A stretch of 62,515 nucleotides of DNA from Crenothrix polyspora (lineage in GTDB: Bacteria; Pseudomonadota; Gammaproteobacteria; Methylococcales; Methylomonadaceae). The translations under genes and the position numbers were made by a program. The stretch lies in NCBI RefSeq assembly GCF_900163755.1, contig NZ_FUKI01000098.1:1-62515 (forward strand). Reading direction: 5' to 3'. The notes beneath the pieces were generated by a model. It searched no databases. It was not told where the DNA came from and was given only the letters and a program-made list of their open reading frames with translations. Position 1 is the first letter of the stretch; each line of letters starts with the position of its first letter. Positions 10,601 through 18,457 of the stretch are shown here, piece by piece.

Positions 10601-12636
10601 ACCAGCCTTTTAATGGCATTTGTTTAACCGATACATTCCAGTTGTATGAAAAAGACGATTTGGTTAGCCAGATTTTGGTGGACAACAGCGCACGGCGTAC
10701 CAAGCAAAAAGCTTTGGATATTCGGGTGATTATTGGTAATCCACCGTATTCAACAGGGCAGGACAGCGCGAATGACAACAATGCCAACGTGACGTATGAA
10801 TCTTTGGACGGCAAAATCCGCTCAACCTATGCCGCAAATTCCACCGCCACCAACAAAAACGCTCTATACGATTCCTATATACGGGCGATTCGGTGGGCAA
10901 GTGATCGCGTGGGTGATAGCGGTATCATTGGCTTTGTCACCAATGCGGGTTTTATTGAAGCCAATACCGCCGACGGTTTACGCAAGTGCTTAGCCGATGA
11001 ATTTAGCAGTATTTATATTTTTCATTTACGTGGTAATCAACGCACATCAGGCGAATTATCACGCAGAGAAGGCGGTAAAATTTTTGGCAGTGGCAGCCGC
11101 GCACCAATTGCCATTACCATTTATATCAAAAATCCCAACGCAACAGAAAACGGCAAAATCTACTTTCACGATATTGGCGACTATTTAACCCAAACACAGA
11201 AACTGGAAAAAATAAGCGACCTAAAAGGCATTAACGGTATTACAGCAGCGGATGGCTGGCAAAAAATAATTCCCGACCAACATAATGATTGGTTAAATCA
11301 GCGTGATGACAGTTTTAGCGGTTTTATTGTACTGGGGGATAAAAAAGGGAATTCCATCAAACTATTTGAAAATTTTTCGCAGGGCATTGGTACTAGTCGA
11401 GATGCGTGGTGTTACAACGCCAGCAAAACTACTGTAGCAAGGAACATGAAACGAATGATTGATTTCTACAATAGCGAATTATCAAGATTTAATGCTATAC
11501 ATGGAGTTCAAACTCGAAAAGTTCGTGAATCGTTAGCAGAAGGATTTATAAATACTAATTCAACGCAAATCAGTTGGTCAAGCAGCCTAATACTAGACTT
11601 TATAAGTGGGAAAAATGGCAAATATGACTCCCAATATATTACTCAGAGTTTATATAGACCATTTACAAAACAATCGTTATATTTTGACGGTATGTTCAAT
11701 CATCGTGTAGGACAAATGCTAAGCATTTTTCCAAATTCAAATGTAGAAAATAAAGCTAATGTAGTAATCGTTCTTCCGAATAAAGGCGAAGACCGTCAAT
11801 TTTCAGTTATAGCCAGCAAAGTTATTCCTGATATGCATGCTATACATGGTGGTCAGTGTTTCCCTCTGAATCTGTACGAACCCACACTTGACGCTGAACA
11901 GCCCAATGGAAAAACAAAACAAGCCGACCTATTCGGTAACGATGACATCGGGCAAAATGTTGATGTTTTTGAACAAGCCGCAAATCAGCCCCGCTATACC
12001 GTTAAAGATGGCATTACCGATGCCGGTTTAGCGCACTTTCAAACCGCCTACCCAAACGAAACCCTCAACAAAGAAGACCTGTTTTATTACATCTACGGCT
12101 TGCTGCATTCAGAAGACTACAAAACCCGCTATGCCGATAACCTGACCAAAGAATTACCGCGCATACCCTGCGTAATACAAGCGGCGGATTTTTGGGCATT
12201 CAGCAAAGCAGGTCGCGCCTTAGCCGAATGGCACATCAACTATGAAACCGTTGTTCCGTATCCCGTCACCTTCGATTGCGGCAAAACCAAATTTGGTGAT
12301 TTAAAAGACGCGGATTTTTACGTCACCAAAATGAAGTTTGCCGACAAAAACGACAAATCCACCGTGGTTTACAACCACAAAATTACCCTAAAAGACATTC
12401 CATTGGTGGCTTATGAGTACGTGGTAAACGGCAAACCCGCACTGGAATGGGTAATGGAACGGCAAGGCGTAAGCACCCACAAAGACAGCGGCATCGTGAA
12501 CAATGCCAACGATTGGGCAATAGAAACCATGAAAAATGCCCGTTATCCGTTGGAATTGTTTCAGCGAGTGATTACGGTAAGTTTGGAGACTATGAAGATT
12601 GTTAATGCCTTGCCACCCTTAGATATTACGGTCTAA
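7657..12636 (+). CDS. Type ISP restriction-modification enzyme (nuclease-helicase-methyltransferase-TRD fusion)
   Basis: One 1659-residue chain holds all activities of a Type ISP enzyme (LlaGI/LlaBIII class), which methylates or cleaves DNA at an asymmetric site. Domains in order: an Mrr-like nuclease with E26, D66 (in DTGIDLVA) and Q81-C-K83; an SF2 helicase with Walker A ACGTGKT (195-199), DEAH at 325-328, YMTATPRIYG and QSVGRVMR near 591; an N6-adenine methyltransferase with motif I DPFTGTGTF near 922 and NPPY at 1028-1031; then a target-recognition and coupling region to the end. All motifs look intact. The segment around 11380-11870 is visibly more AT-rich than its flanks, fitting an exchanged specificity domain. 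Confidence 0.93.
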   Translation: MTALQTLLSAYRNAAQTHREKGTYFEDLICTYLRNEASYKDLYSQVWVYADWAREQDLDARDTGIDLVAKTAGTDEFHAIQCKFYAEDYRIQKSDIDSFFTASGKKPFTHRIIISTTNNWSEHAEDALQDQQPPVSKIDLNDLENSQIDWASYQPYQPTVLKAKKQLRDHQTAALNGVELGLENAERGKLIMACGTGKTFTSLKIAEKLAGKGKRVLFLVPSLSLLSQTLTEWTQETATPLHSFAVCSDSDVGKKRKKDDDIVQTFTHELRYPATTNAARLAEAMAKRYDLRHMNVVFSTYHSIEVISNAQIHHAMADFDLIICDEAHRTTGATFDDADESMFVKVHDADFIKSAKRLYMTATPRIYGDMAKATAEKDNVALCSMDDETLFGQELYVISFSEAVKRELLVDYKVIVLAIDEAHVSQKLQKLLADENNQLKVDDAAKIIGCWKALSKQGSAQDLSDDANPMRRAVAFCQVIEPANNPRTHKVSSKNIASMFQAVVEAYREEELKDDRNTQPALSLECEAAHIDGSMNASEKEAKLTWLKAETPDNTCRVLSNVRCLSEGVDVPALDAVLFLTPRNSQVDVVQSVGRVMRLAAGKKRGYIVLPVVIPAGMEPHKALDDNKTYKVVWQVLQALRAHDDRFDAMINKLDLIGKDTSKMEVIAITDKISRKSKREAGKKDTGKGEFGIGKKVKKDYGPEPEKVEIPFEIDDIQRAIYAKVVKKCGNRGHWEDWANDIAKIARTHITRIQAILDTPTNTEEIAAFNAFAKELRDDLNNAITDNEIVEMLAQHLITKPVFDALFQDYSFAQHNPMSLAMQDILDKLQEHHIDKEADTLQRFYDSVKMRAEGIDNAAGKQKIVVELYDKFFRNAFPRMTEKLGIVYTPVEVVDFIIHSVNDALQNEFGQTLGDKNVHIIDPFTGTGTFITRLLQSGLISPAQLPYKYQNEIHANEIVLLAYYIAAINIEAVYHELVGGAYQPFNGICLTDTFQLYEKDDLVSQILVDNSARRTKQKALDIRVIIGNPPYSTGQDSANDNNANVTYESLDGKIRSTYAANSTATNKNALYDSYIRAIRWASDRVGDSGIIGFVTNAGFIEANTADGLRKCLADEFSSIYIFHLRGNQRTSGELSRREGGKIFGSGSRAPIAITIYIKNPNATENGKIYFHDIGDYLTQTQKLEKISDLKGINGITAADGWQKIIPDQHNDWLNQRDDSFSGFIVLGDKKGNSIKLFENFSQGIGTSRDAWCYNASKTTVARNMKRMIDFYNSELSRFNAIHGVQTRKVRESLAEGFINTNSTQISWSSSLILDFISGKNGKYDSQYITQSLYRPFTKQSLYFDGMFNHRVGQMLSIFPNSNVENKANVVIVLPNKGEDRQFSVIASKVIPDMHAIHGGQCFPLNLYEPTLDAEQPNGKTKQADLFGNDDIGQNVDVFEQAANQPRYTVKDGITDAGLAHFQTAYPNETLNKEDLFYYIYGLLHSEDYKTRYADNLTKELPRIPCVIQAADFWAFSKAGRALAEWHINYETVVPYPVTFDCGKTKFGDLKDADFYVTKMKFADKNDKSTVVYNHKITLKDIPLVAYEYVVNGKPALEWVMERQGVSTHKDSGIVNNANDWAIETMKNARYPLELFQRVITVSLETMKIVNALPPLDITV

Positions 12637-12705
12637 CCGGCTAAATAAACTACAATATCTCCTTACATTTCAATATTTCCATAGTAATTATAATAATTTT
12701 ATTAT

Positions 12706-13092
12706 ATGATTTTCTCCCTATTCGACTACACTTCTGAAAATGGTAACAACGAAATTAAGGAGTGGACGAACGGATTACAAAAAACAGATCGGGCAAAGCT
12801 AAATGCAAAACTCGACATGCTGACATCTAAAGGCCACGAACTATTTCCACACGTACTGACCGACACACCTACGCCAGGCATCCAAAAGCTTAGGGTAAAA
12901 GGCAAAGTTCAGCTTAGGCCAATGTTATGCAAAGGCCCGATTGATAACGAAAAAGAGTACACCTTACTGATAGGTGTAACCGAACGTGATTCTAAATTTG
13001 TACCTGATAAAGCAGATCAAACCGCGAACCAACGTAAACAAATAATTAAAAACAATCCTACGAGGAGATGTCCCAATGAAAGAATTAGTTAA
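12706..13092 (+). CDS. RelE/HigB-like toxin of a TAC operon
   Basis: The first 80 or so residues look like the RelE/HigB (phage Gp49-like) toxin fold: an N-terminal strand MIFSLFDYTSENGNNEIKEW, a helix rich in K and D (KTDRAKLNAKLDMLT), then a strand pair PGIQKLRVKGKVQLRPMLC and YTLLIGVTERDSKFVP. Such toxins cleave mRNA on the ribosome; here that is inferred. At 128 residues it is longer than many, and its last 17 bases overlap the antitoxin gene. The order toxin first, antitoxin second is that of higBA and of TAC systems. Catalytic residues cannot be assigned safely from this sequence alone. Confidence 0.72.
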   Translation: MIFSLFDYTSENGNNEIKEWTNGLQKTDRAKLNAKLDMLTSKGHELFPHVLTDTPTPGIQKLRVKGKVQLRPMLCKGPIDNEKEYTLLIGVTERDSKFVPDKADQTANQRKQIIKNNPTRRCPNERIS

Positions 13093-13546
13093 AACACTGG
13101 TATCTGAATTTGGTGATAAAGAATACGCCCATGCTTATATGGAAGAATTTTCCAATATGGCTATCGCTGCACAAATAAAAGCATTACGCGAACAACGCAA
13201 CTGGACACAACATCAACTTGCACAAGCCGCCAATATGAAGCAAGAACGCATTTCTGCACTTGAAGATGTTGATTACGATGCGTGGACAATCAAAACCCTA
13301 CGCAAACTCGCCAAGGCTTTTGATTTGACAGTGAAAGTATCTTTTGAAAAATTTAGTACCGGCATCTTAGATATACCCAAAATGGATCAGCAATCTCTAA
13401 AACGCACATCACGGACAGAAGATTTAATAGCGTTTTCTCAAAACGGATATGGGCATGGCGAAGCGCCATTGTGGGGCAATCCAGTAAAAACTGGGCAATC
13501 CACTGTTAATGTAACCTATTGTGATTTTTCTAAAAAAGCAGCATGA
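13076..13546 (+). CDS. HigA-like XRE-family antitoxin with C-terminal extension
   Basis: Residues 31-88 form a Cro/CI-type helix-turn-helix (AAQIKALREQRNWTQHQLAQ, then MKQERISALEDVDYDAWTI), expected to bind the operon promoter and pair with the upstream toxin. After about residue 92 it carries some 60 extra residues containing SLKRTSRTEDLIAF and GHGEAPLWGNPV. In TAC systems such as M. tuberculosis HigB1-HigA1-Rv1957, a comparable tail is the chaperone-addiction segment recognised by the SecB-like partner. An AGGAG-type site lies about nine bases before the ATG, and its stop overlaps the next start (ATGA). Confidence 0.8.
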   Translation: MKELVKTLVSEFGDKEYAHAYMEEFSNMAIAAQIKALREQRNWTQHQLAQAANMKQERISALEDVDYDAWTIKTLRKLAKAFDLTVKVSFEKFSTGILDIPKMDQQSLKRTSRTEDLIAFSQNGYGHGEAPLWGNPVKTGQSTVNVTYCDFSKKAA

Positions 13547-14076
13547 ATCACGTAGCATTAAAAAACGCGATAAATAACTTATCGATAGCGATGATCTATG
13601 TGCGCACTACAACTGCCTACTTGCACAATGAATTTGATCCTTTAGTTCCCAATCAAGAACTTATAGCGCAATTCAATATTGCCGCCCAATCTTATCGCAT
13701 TAAAGAATTTCAAGATGGAGCAACTGACAATAACCGTAAAGTTTTAGTCTACCAAACTGAAGCACGTATGCGTTATTTAAAAACCCCAATACCAGAGCCT
13801 TTAGAAAGTGAGGAACAATTGAATAGTCTCACGGTTGCTGAAATAGTCACTGTCTTCACGTCCGAATATATTATTAATTGCTCTGAAGAATTAGCTCAAG
13901 ATTCAATCACTGAATTTGGCCGAATAAATGTACTTCATCAGGTATGGCCTTATTGGAGAGAATATTGTCAATCAACCTGTATTCGCATGTCGCTCCCAGT
14001 GTCTATAATGCCTATGTATGTAATAAACAAAGAAATAGAAAAATCGAAGGCAGATATTCCAAGTTGTGTAGTGTAA
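13543..14076 (+). CDS. SecB-like chaperone of the toxin-antitoxin-chaperone operon
   Basis: This 177-residue protein overlaps the antitoxin stop by four bases, so the three genes form one unit. The C-terminal part, VAEIVTVFTSEYIINCSEEL and then VLHQVWPYWREYCQST followed by IRMSLPVSIMPMYV, follows the SecB pattern (strand, loop, helix containing F-P-Y-A-R-E, then proline-rich F-P-x-L-x-L-x-P). The N-terminal half is predicted beta-rich, as in SecB. In TAC systems this chaperone protects the antitoxin from proteolysis. The assignment rests on pattern and context; a fold comparison would settle it. Confidence 0.72.
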   Translation: MNHVALKNAINNLSIAMIYVRTTTAYLHNEFDPLVPNQELIAQFNIAAQSYRIKEFQDGATDNNRKVLVYQTEARMRYLKTPIPEPLESEEQLNSLTVAEIVTVFTSEYIINCSEELAQDSITEFGRINVLHQVWPYWREYCQSTCIRMSLPVSIMPMYVINKEIEKSKADIPSCVV

Positions 14077-14120
14077 TTGATGTTTCTACGCTAAAATTCA
14101 GCGTATCGTAGATTGTAAAT

Positions 14121-14449
14121 AAAACCAGCCTCAAAGACGCGGATTTTTACGTCGCCAAAATGTTGTTGCCGACAAAACCGACAAATCCACTGTGGTTTAT
14201 AACCACAAAATCACCATCAAAGACATTCCCTTGGCAGCTTATGAATACGTGGTCAACGGCAAACCCGCGCTGGAATGGGTAAGGGAACGGCAAGACGTAA
14301 GCACCCACAAAGACAGTGGCATAACCAACGATGCCAACGGCTGGGCAATAGAAACCATGAAAAATGCGCGTTATCCGTTACTGTGTTTCAACAGACGATT
14401 ACCGTCAGCTTGGAGACTATGGAAATTATTAATGTTTTGCTTAAATTAG
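14121..14449 (+). pseudogene. Frameshifted second copy of the restriction gene 3' end
   Basis: From AAAACCA at 14121 to about 14440 the sequence is closely similar to 12283-12620, the last ~110 codons of the Type ISP gene. One frame gives VYNHKITIKDIPLAAYEYVV against VYNHKITLKDIPLVAYEYVV in the intact protein. The copy has lost about a dozen bases at its left end and shifts frame near 14161 and again after NARYPL. It is a remnant of a related restriction gene. Together with the intact gene it puts the TAC operon between direct repeats. Confidence 0.88.
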
Positions 14450-14461
14450 CTGAATCCACCC

Positions 14462-15724
14462 ATGACAAACTTCAAAATAGCGCAATTTATACGTCACTTA
14501 ACACACATTATTTTGGCACTAAGCCTAGCTGGCTGCAGTCAAAGAATAGATGATACCGAAACACAGGGTAGCGATATTTCGGTAAACCAAGCGCCAGTAA
14601 AGAATAACACTATCGTTCTTAATACCACCCAAACTGAAGATGTACGATCTTACCAGCACGGCATAGATTTTGTGCCGTTAGCCGACGGAAACTATTACTT
14701 AACGTGGGCCAGCTCTGGCAATCCGCCTACAGGTGCACAGCCTAATGGCAGTTGGCCACACGATATTTATTATGCCAAAATTAACCCTAAAAATCCTGTA
14801 ATCACACCTATTACACTGATTGCCAATCCGGAAGCACAAGAACCTGTTAGCACCGCTATTACTTCTGACGGTCATATCATGATCACAATGGAAGACGGTT
14901 GGCACACAGATAACCAAGTTGCTCAGCGATACGGTGTTTATAATAGCGATTTTAGTCCGGTATTAGCTTACCCACATATGGCTTTTGATGGCGGTCACTC
15001 CGGCCACGTCGCCGCTGTTGATAATCGCTTCGTTATGTTTTATTGCGATGACTGGGTAGAAGGCGGTGGTGTCGATAACCTAGGTTCTGGCAATGATGTT
15101 AAAGCTCATATTTACAGTGCTACCGGTGTATTGGAGAGTCGATTAAATATTGCAGTTGGCGATACAACACGCGACTGGTGGCCATTGGTTGCTGGATCAA
15201 AAACCCGTGCCGCGCTTGTCTGGCAGCGTTATGTTGATAACCAAACCTACAGCGACTTGATGGTATCTATTGTTGATGTTAAAAGCAAAAAAACCATTTT
15301 AAAGCCATTAAAAATTGAGTCAGCAATTAAGTATTATACCTATAGCGTCACCTATTTGCCGTCAATTGAGCGTTTTTTGATACTCGGTGCTTATCATACG
15401 GGAGGCGGATTCGCTTATTTATTAGATCAAGATGGTAATATCATGTCCAGCAACAAAGTATTACCCGCGATTATTCGCGAATCGCAATCGATTGCGTGGG
15501 AGCAACCTGATACTGTTAAGGTAATACAACCAACAGCACCCAGCGGGTTAATGGTACTGTCAATGACAGCATCGACAATTACTTTAAAAAATCCTATTGC
15601 AGATGATTATCAATGGCATTATTCGGGGACTGATGGTATTTTTATTGATGCTAATACCGTGTATATTGTCTCCACATCGCCTTCAGGATTAGTCGAAAAA
15701 ACATTTCATATTTCTGACCTGTAG
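14462..15724 (+). CDS. Uncharacterised lipoprotein, possible beta-propeller
   Basis: The N-terminus MTNFKIAQFIRHLTHIILAL ends in the lipobox LAGC (about residue 27), so the product should be lipid-anchored in the envelope. The remaining ~390 residues alternate short strands with polar loops rich in W, Y, D and G (ADGNYYLTWASS, TSDGHIMITMEDGWHTDNQ, DWWPLVAGSKTRAALVWQRY), a pattern typical of beta-propeller repeats. I do not recognise a named family or catalytic motif. It starts ten bases after the restriction-gene remnant and could have arrived with the island. Confidence 0.6.
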   Translation: MTNFKIAQFIRHLTHIILALSLAGCSQRIDDTETQGSDISVNQAPVKNNTIVLNTTQTEDVRSYQHGIDFVPLADGNYYLTWASSGNPPTGAQPNGSWPHDIYYAKINPKNPVITPITLIANPEAQEPVSTAITSDGHIMITMEDGWHTDNQVAQRYGVYNSDFSPVLAYPHMAFDGGHSGHVAAVDNRFVMFYCDDWVEGGGVDNLGSGNDVKAHIYSATGVLESRLNIAVGDTTRDWWPLVAGSKTRAALVWQRYVDNQTYSDLMVSIVDVKSKKTILKPLKIESAIKYYTYSVTYLPSIERFLILGAYHTGGGFAYLLDQDGNIMSSNKVLPAIIRESQSIAWEQPDTVKVIQPTAPSGLMVLSMTASTITLKNPIADDYQWHYSGTDGIFIDANTVYIVSTSPSGLVEKTFHISDL

Positions 15725-16105
15725 CGCATTATGCGATGACACAATTGCATTTTAGTTACCATAAAAATAAAATTTCTACATATTTCATGGCGCTGCAAAT
15801 ATTGTCATAAGACAGTAAGCGTGGCACAAAATCCTACCCTTTGACAACCACTTCAAGAAGTTAAATGCGCTAATACACTTAGAAAAGTGATTTTAACAAG
15901 GTTATTTTTTTCGATAGCAGTATTATTTTTAAACCCATTACCAACGCAATAGAGACAAGACAACTTCTGGCTACTGTTTCCAATATGGAAACAATGTATC
16001 TTCAATTGACACCATTGTCATTCAATAAAGAACAAACTATAGTTAAGCTGTATTCAACGAATACACTATACTCCTTAATTTAATTGACCAGCAAGGCTAT
16101 AAACC
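15725..16105. other. Intergenic region with two operator-like palindromes
   Basis: No gene is seen in these 381 bases. The distal half is AT-rich. It contains TGTTTCCAATATGGAAACA at 15975-15993, two perfect 7-bp arms around AATAT, and about 55 bases downstream a second palindrome inside a promoter (described separately). Both point to regulated expression of the small downstream gene. Confidence 0.5.
16043..16072 (+). promoter_or_regulatory. Promoter with palindromic operator between -35 and -10
   Basis: A -10 TATACT (16067-16072) and a weak -35 TTAAGC (16043-16048) are 18 bases apart. The spacer is filled by the perfect palindrome TGTATTC-AAC-GAATACA at 16049-16065. A protein bound there would cover the promoter, so repression is the natural reading. 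The predicted start near 16079 leaves a short leader before the ATG at 16106. Confidence 0.5.
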
Positions 16106-16276
16106 ATGAATGATTTTTATAAAGATGCAGTAATTGGCGTGATGTTCACTATCGGTGTGGTAGGTTTTATTTCCGGTGAATTTATTGTTTCTACCGTGTT
16201 GTTTGGCGCAGCGGCTATTTTCAGTAATGTCGAAATGAGCCGTAGATTAAACGCTACTGTAGGCAGCAACGGATGA
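16106..16276 (+). CDS. Small membrane protein of 56 residues
   Basis: The frame reads MNDFYKDAVIGVMFTIGVVG then FISGEFIVSTVLFGAAAIFS, then a short polar tail ending TVGSNG and TGA. It has two closely spaced hydrophobic segments, so it is probably an integral membrane hairpin. An AAGG lies about ten bases before the ATG, a promoter with an operator-like palindrome lies upstream, and a strong terminator follows, so it looks like an independently controlled gene. I do not recognise the family. Confidence 0.65.
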   Translation: MNDFYKDAVIGVMFTIGVVGFISGEFIVSTVLFGAAAIFSNVEMSRRLNATVGSNG

Positions 16277-16298
16277 TGCTCATCTCATCCCCGCAAGT

Positions 16299-16332
16299 AA
16301 CGCCCATTACACGTAATTAATGGGCGTTTTTT
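16299..16332 (+). terminator. Intrinsic terminator after the small membrane protein gene
   Basis: AACGCCCATTA at 16299-16309 pairs with TAATGGGCGTT at 16318-16328 (11 bp, eight-base loop), followed by a T-run. It may also serve the convergent mtkB transcript arriving on the other strand. Confidence 0.88.
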
Positions 16333-16352
16333 CATCTCTCGTCAACGCAAGC

Positions 16353-17240
16353 TTACAATTTAGCTAAAACCTCAGCCACCGTTGCGCCCATAGCAGCCGG
16401 GGTTGGGCAGATAATCACTCCCAAATCCCTCAGTCTTGCTACTTTTTCTGCCGCACCTTCACTCGCTGATGAAATAATGGCACCGGCATGCCCCATGCGA
16501 CGACCTTCTGGCGCGGTTAAACCTGCAATGTAAGCAATAACCGGTTTCTTCATATTTTCGTTGGCAAATACACCGGCATCCACTTCTTGTGGACCACCAA
16601 TTTCACCAATCATCACCACCACTTTGGTGTCTGGATCACGCTCGAATTTTTCTAAGATAACCCAATGAGCGCTACCGTTAATCGGATCACCGCCTATACC
16701 TACCGAGGTACTGACACCAATGCCCAACGCCTTCATTTGTGCGGCGGCTTCATAACCTAAAGTCCCAGAGCGCCCGACAATACCAACATTGCCCGGCATA
16801 TAAATATGGCCAGGCATAATGCCAAGCATGGCACGTCCTGGACTGATAGTACCCGCACAGTTGGGGCCGGTCAGAATCATGCGCTGGTCCTCTGGGAAAC
16901 GGCGCAGAAAATTTTTCACCGTCATCATATCTTGTGTCGGCACACCGTCAGTAATCGCTACACAGTATTTAATACCGGCTTCGGCGGCTTCCATAATGGA
17001 GTCTGCCGCAAACGCAGGTGGTACAAAAATAATACTGGCTTCCGCGCCCACTTGTTGCACGGCTTCTTTAACGGTGTTAAAAACCGGCAAGCCTAAATGC
17101 TTTTGGCCACCTTTGCCGGGAGTAATACCGCCCACGACATGAGAGCCGTAATTAATCATGTCCTGAGCGTGAAAAGTACCGATTTTGCCGGTAAAGCCCT
17201 GCACTATGATACGTGTTGTTTGATCAATTAAAATAGCCAT
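16353..17240 (-). CDS. mtkB: Malate--CoA ligase (malate thiokinase), small subunit
   Basis: With MtkA this subunit activates L-malate to malyl-CoA using ATP, a serine-cycle step. It belongs to the succinyl-CoA synthetase alpha family: an N-terminal CoA-binding Rossmann domain (IIVQGFTGKIGTFHAQ) and the phosphorylated-His segment RRMGHAGAI near the C-terminus. Length 295 fits. By sequence alone it could be sucD, but the adjacent mcl and divergent sga/hprA decide for malate thiokinase. Its ATG directly abuts the mtkA stop codon. Confidence 0.88.
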   Translation of the reverse strand: MAILIDQTTRIIVQGFTGKIGTFHAQDMINYGSHVVGGITPGKGGQKHLGLPVFNTVKEAVQQVGAEASIIFVPPAFAADSIMEAAEAGIKYCVAITDGVPTQDMMTVKNFLRRFPEDQRMILTGPNCAGTISPGRAMLGIMPGHIYMPGNVGIVGRSGTLGYEAAAQMKALGIGVSTSVGIGGDPINGSAHWVILEKFERDPDTKVVVMIGEIGGPQEVDAGVFANENMKKPVIAYIAGLTAPEGRRMGHAGAIISSASEGAAEKVARLRDLGVIICPTPAAMGATVAEVLAKL

Positions 17241-18434
17241 TTAGTTCTCCTGCGCCGCTTCTTTAGCCACTTGTTCATTGCGTGCCTGTACCGCTTTTTC
17301 GGCAGCTTCTGCCAAGGTGTCAGCAGTAATAATCGGCAAACCGCTTTCGGCAATAATCCGGCGACCTTCTTCTACATTAGTACCCGACAAGCGCACGATG
17401 AGCGGGACTGTCATATCAATTTTTCTGACCGCCTGCACCACACCTTCAGCAATCCAGTCGCAGCGATTGATACCGGCGAAAATATTGACTAACATGGCTT
17501 TAACATTCTTATCTGCTAACACCAAACGGAAGGCTTTTTCGGTACGCTCTGCCGATGCACCGCCGCCCACATCCAGGAAATTAGCCGGTTCACCGCCCGC
17601 CAGTTTAATCATATCCATTGTGGCCATAGCCAAACCTGCGCCGTTAATCATACAGCCAATATCGCCATCCAGGCCGACATAGCTTAAACCCCGATCAGCC
17701 GCCGCCATTTCGCGCGGGTCTTCCTGGGTTTTGTCACGCAATTCAGAGATTTTTGTTTGACGGAACAAAGCATTGTCATCAAAGCTCATTTTGGCATCCA
17801 GTGCAATAAGCTCACCACCTGTGGTGATCACCAATGGATTGATTTCCAACATGCTGCAATCTAATTCACGCAGGGCACGGTAACAGCCCTTAATGGTTTT
17901 GACCGCATGGCTCATGACTTCAGAATCGATACCAAGAGCAAAAGCCATTTCCCGTGCCTGAAAGTCCAGCAAACCGACCGCAGGTTCTATATAAATCTTA
18001 ATAATCGCTTCAGGATTATTCTCGGCCAGATCTTCAATTTCCATGCCGCCTTGTGCGGAACCGACCATAACCACACGTTCAGAGCTGCGATCTACCAATA
18101 AACAAAAATACAATTCTTTGGCAATATCGGTACCGGCTTCCACATATAAACGCCCACATACTTTACCGGCAGATCCTGTTTGGTGCGTCACCAAGCGTCT
18201 ACCTAGCATGTGTTCGGCTGCATCGGACACTTCATCGTGGGTTGTGCAGATTTTAATACCACCCGCCTTGCCGCGTGCGCCGGAATGAATTTGGGCTTTA
18301 ACTGCCCACACATGACCACCAATGTCTCTGGCGCGTTGTACAGCATCTTCAGGGCTATAGGCCAAGCCGCCTTCGGCGATTTTTACGCCATAACCGCTCA
18401 AAATTTCTTTCGCTTGATACTCGTGAATATCCAC
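17241..18434 (-). CDS. mtkA: Malate--CoA ligase (malate thiokinase), large subunit
   Basis: ATP-grasp subunit of malate thiokinase, related to SucC. The N-terminal [20 protein letters not shown] and the segment [17 protein letters not shown] are the ATP-grasp nucleotide site. The C-terminal ligase domain has [15 protein letters not shown] and [13 protein letters not shown], where succinyl-CoA synthetases usually read GGIxRCD. Length 397 is normal. It lies 23 bp after mcl and abuts mtkB, so mcl-mtkA-mtkB is one operon on the minus strand. Confidence 0.9.
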   Translation of the reverse strand: MDIHEYQAKEILSGYGVKIAEGGLAYSPEDAVQRARDIGGHVWAVKAQIHSGARGKAGGIKICTTHDEVSDAAEHMLGRRLVTHQTGSAGKVCGRLYVEAGTDIAKELYFCLLVDRSSERVVMVGSAQGGMEIEDLAENNPEAIIKIYIEPAVGLLDFQAREMAFALGIDSEVMSHAVKTIKGCYRALRELDCSMLEINPLVITTGGELIALDAKMSFDDNALFRQTKISELRDKTQEDPREMAAADRGLSYVGLDGDIGCMINGAGLAMATMDMIKLAGGEPANFLDVGGGASAERTEKAFRLVLADKNVKAMLVNIFAGINRCDWIAEGVVQAVRKIDMTVPLIVRLSGTNVEEGRRIIAESGLPIITADTLAEAAEKAVQARNEQVAKEAAQEN

Positions 18435-18457
18435 AGCTCTCTCTCGTTTAATGTCTG

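Noticed and set aside
16049-16065. LexA-box candidate (CTGT...ACA) in the promoter of the small membrane protein
   Set aside because: The palindrome has an odd centre (17 bp), while gammaproteobacterial LexA sites have a 16-bp CTGT-N8-ACAG layout, so it does not fit.
16353-18434. Succinyl-CoA synthetase sucCD
   Set aside because: The family is the same, but adjacency to malyl-CoA lyase and divergent sga-hprA supports malate thiokinase.
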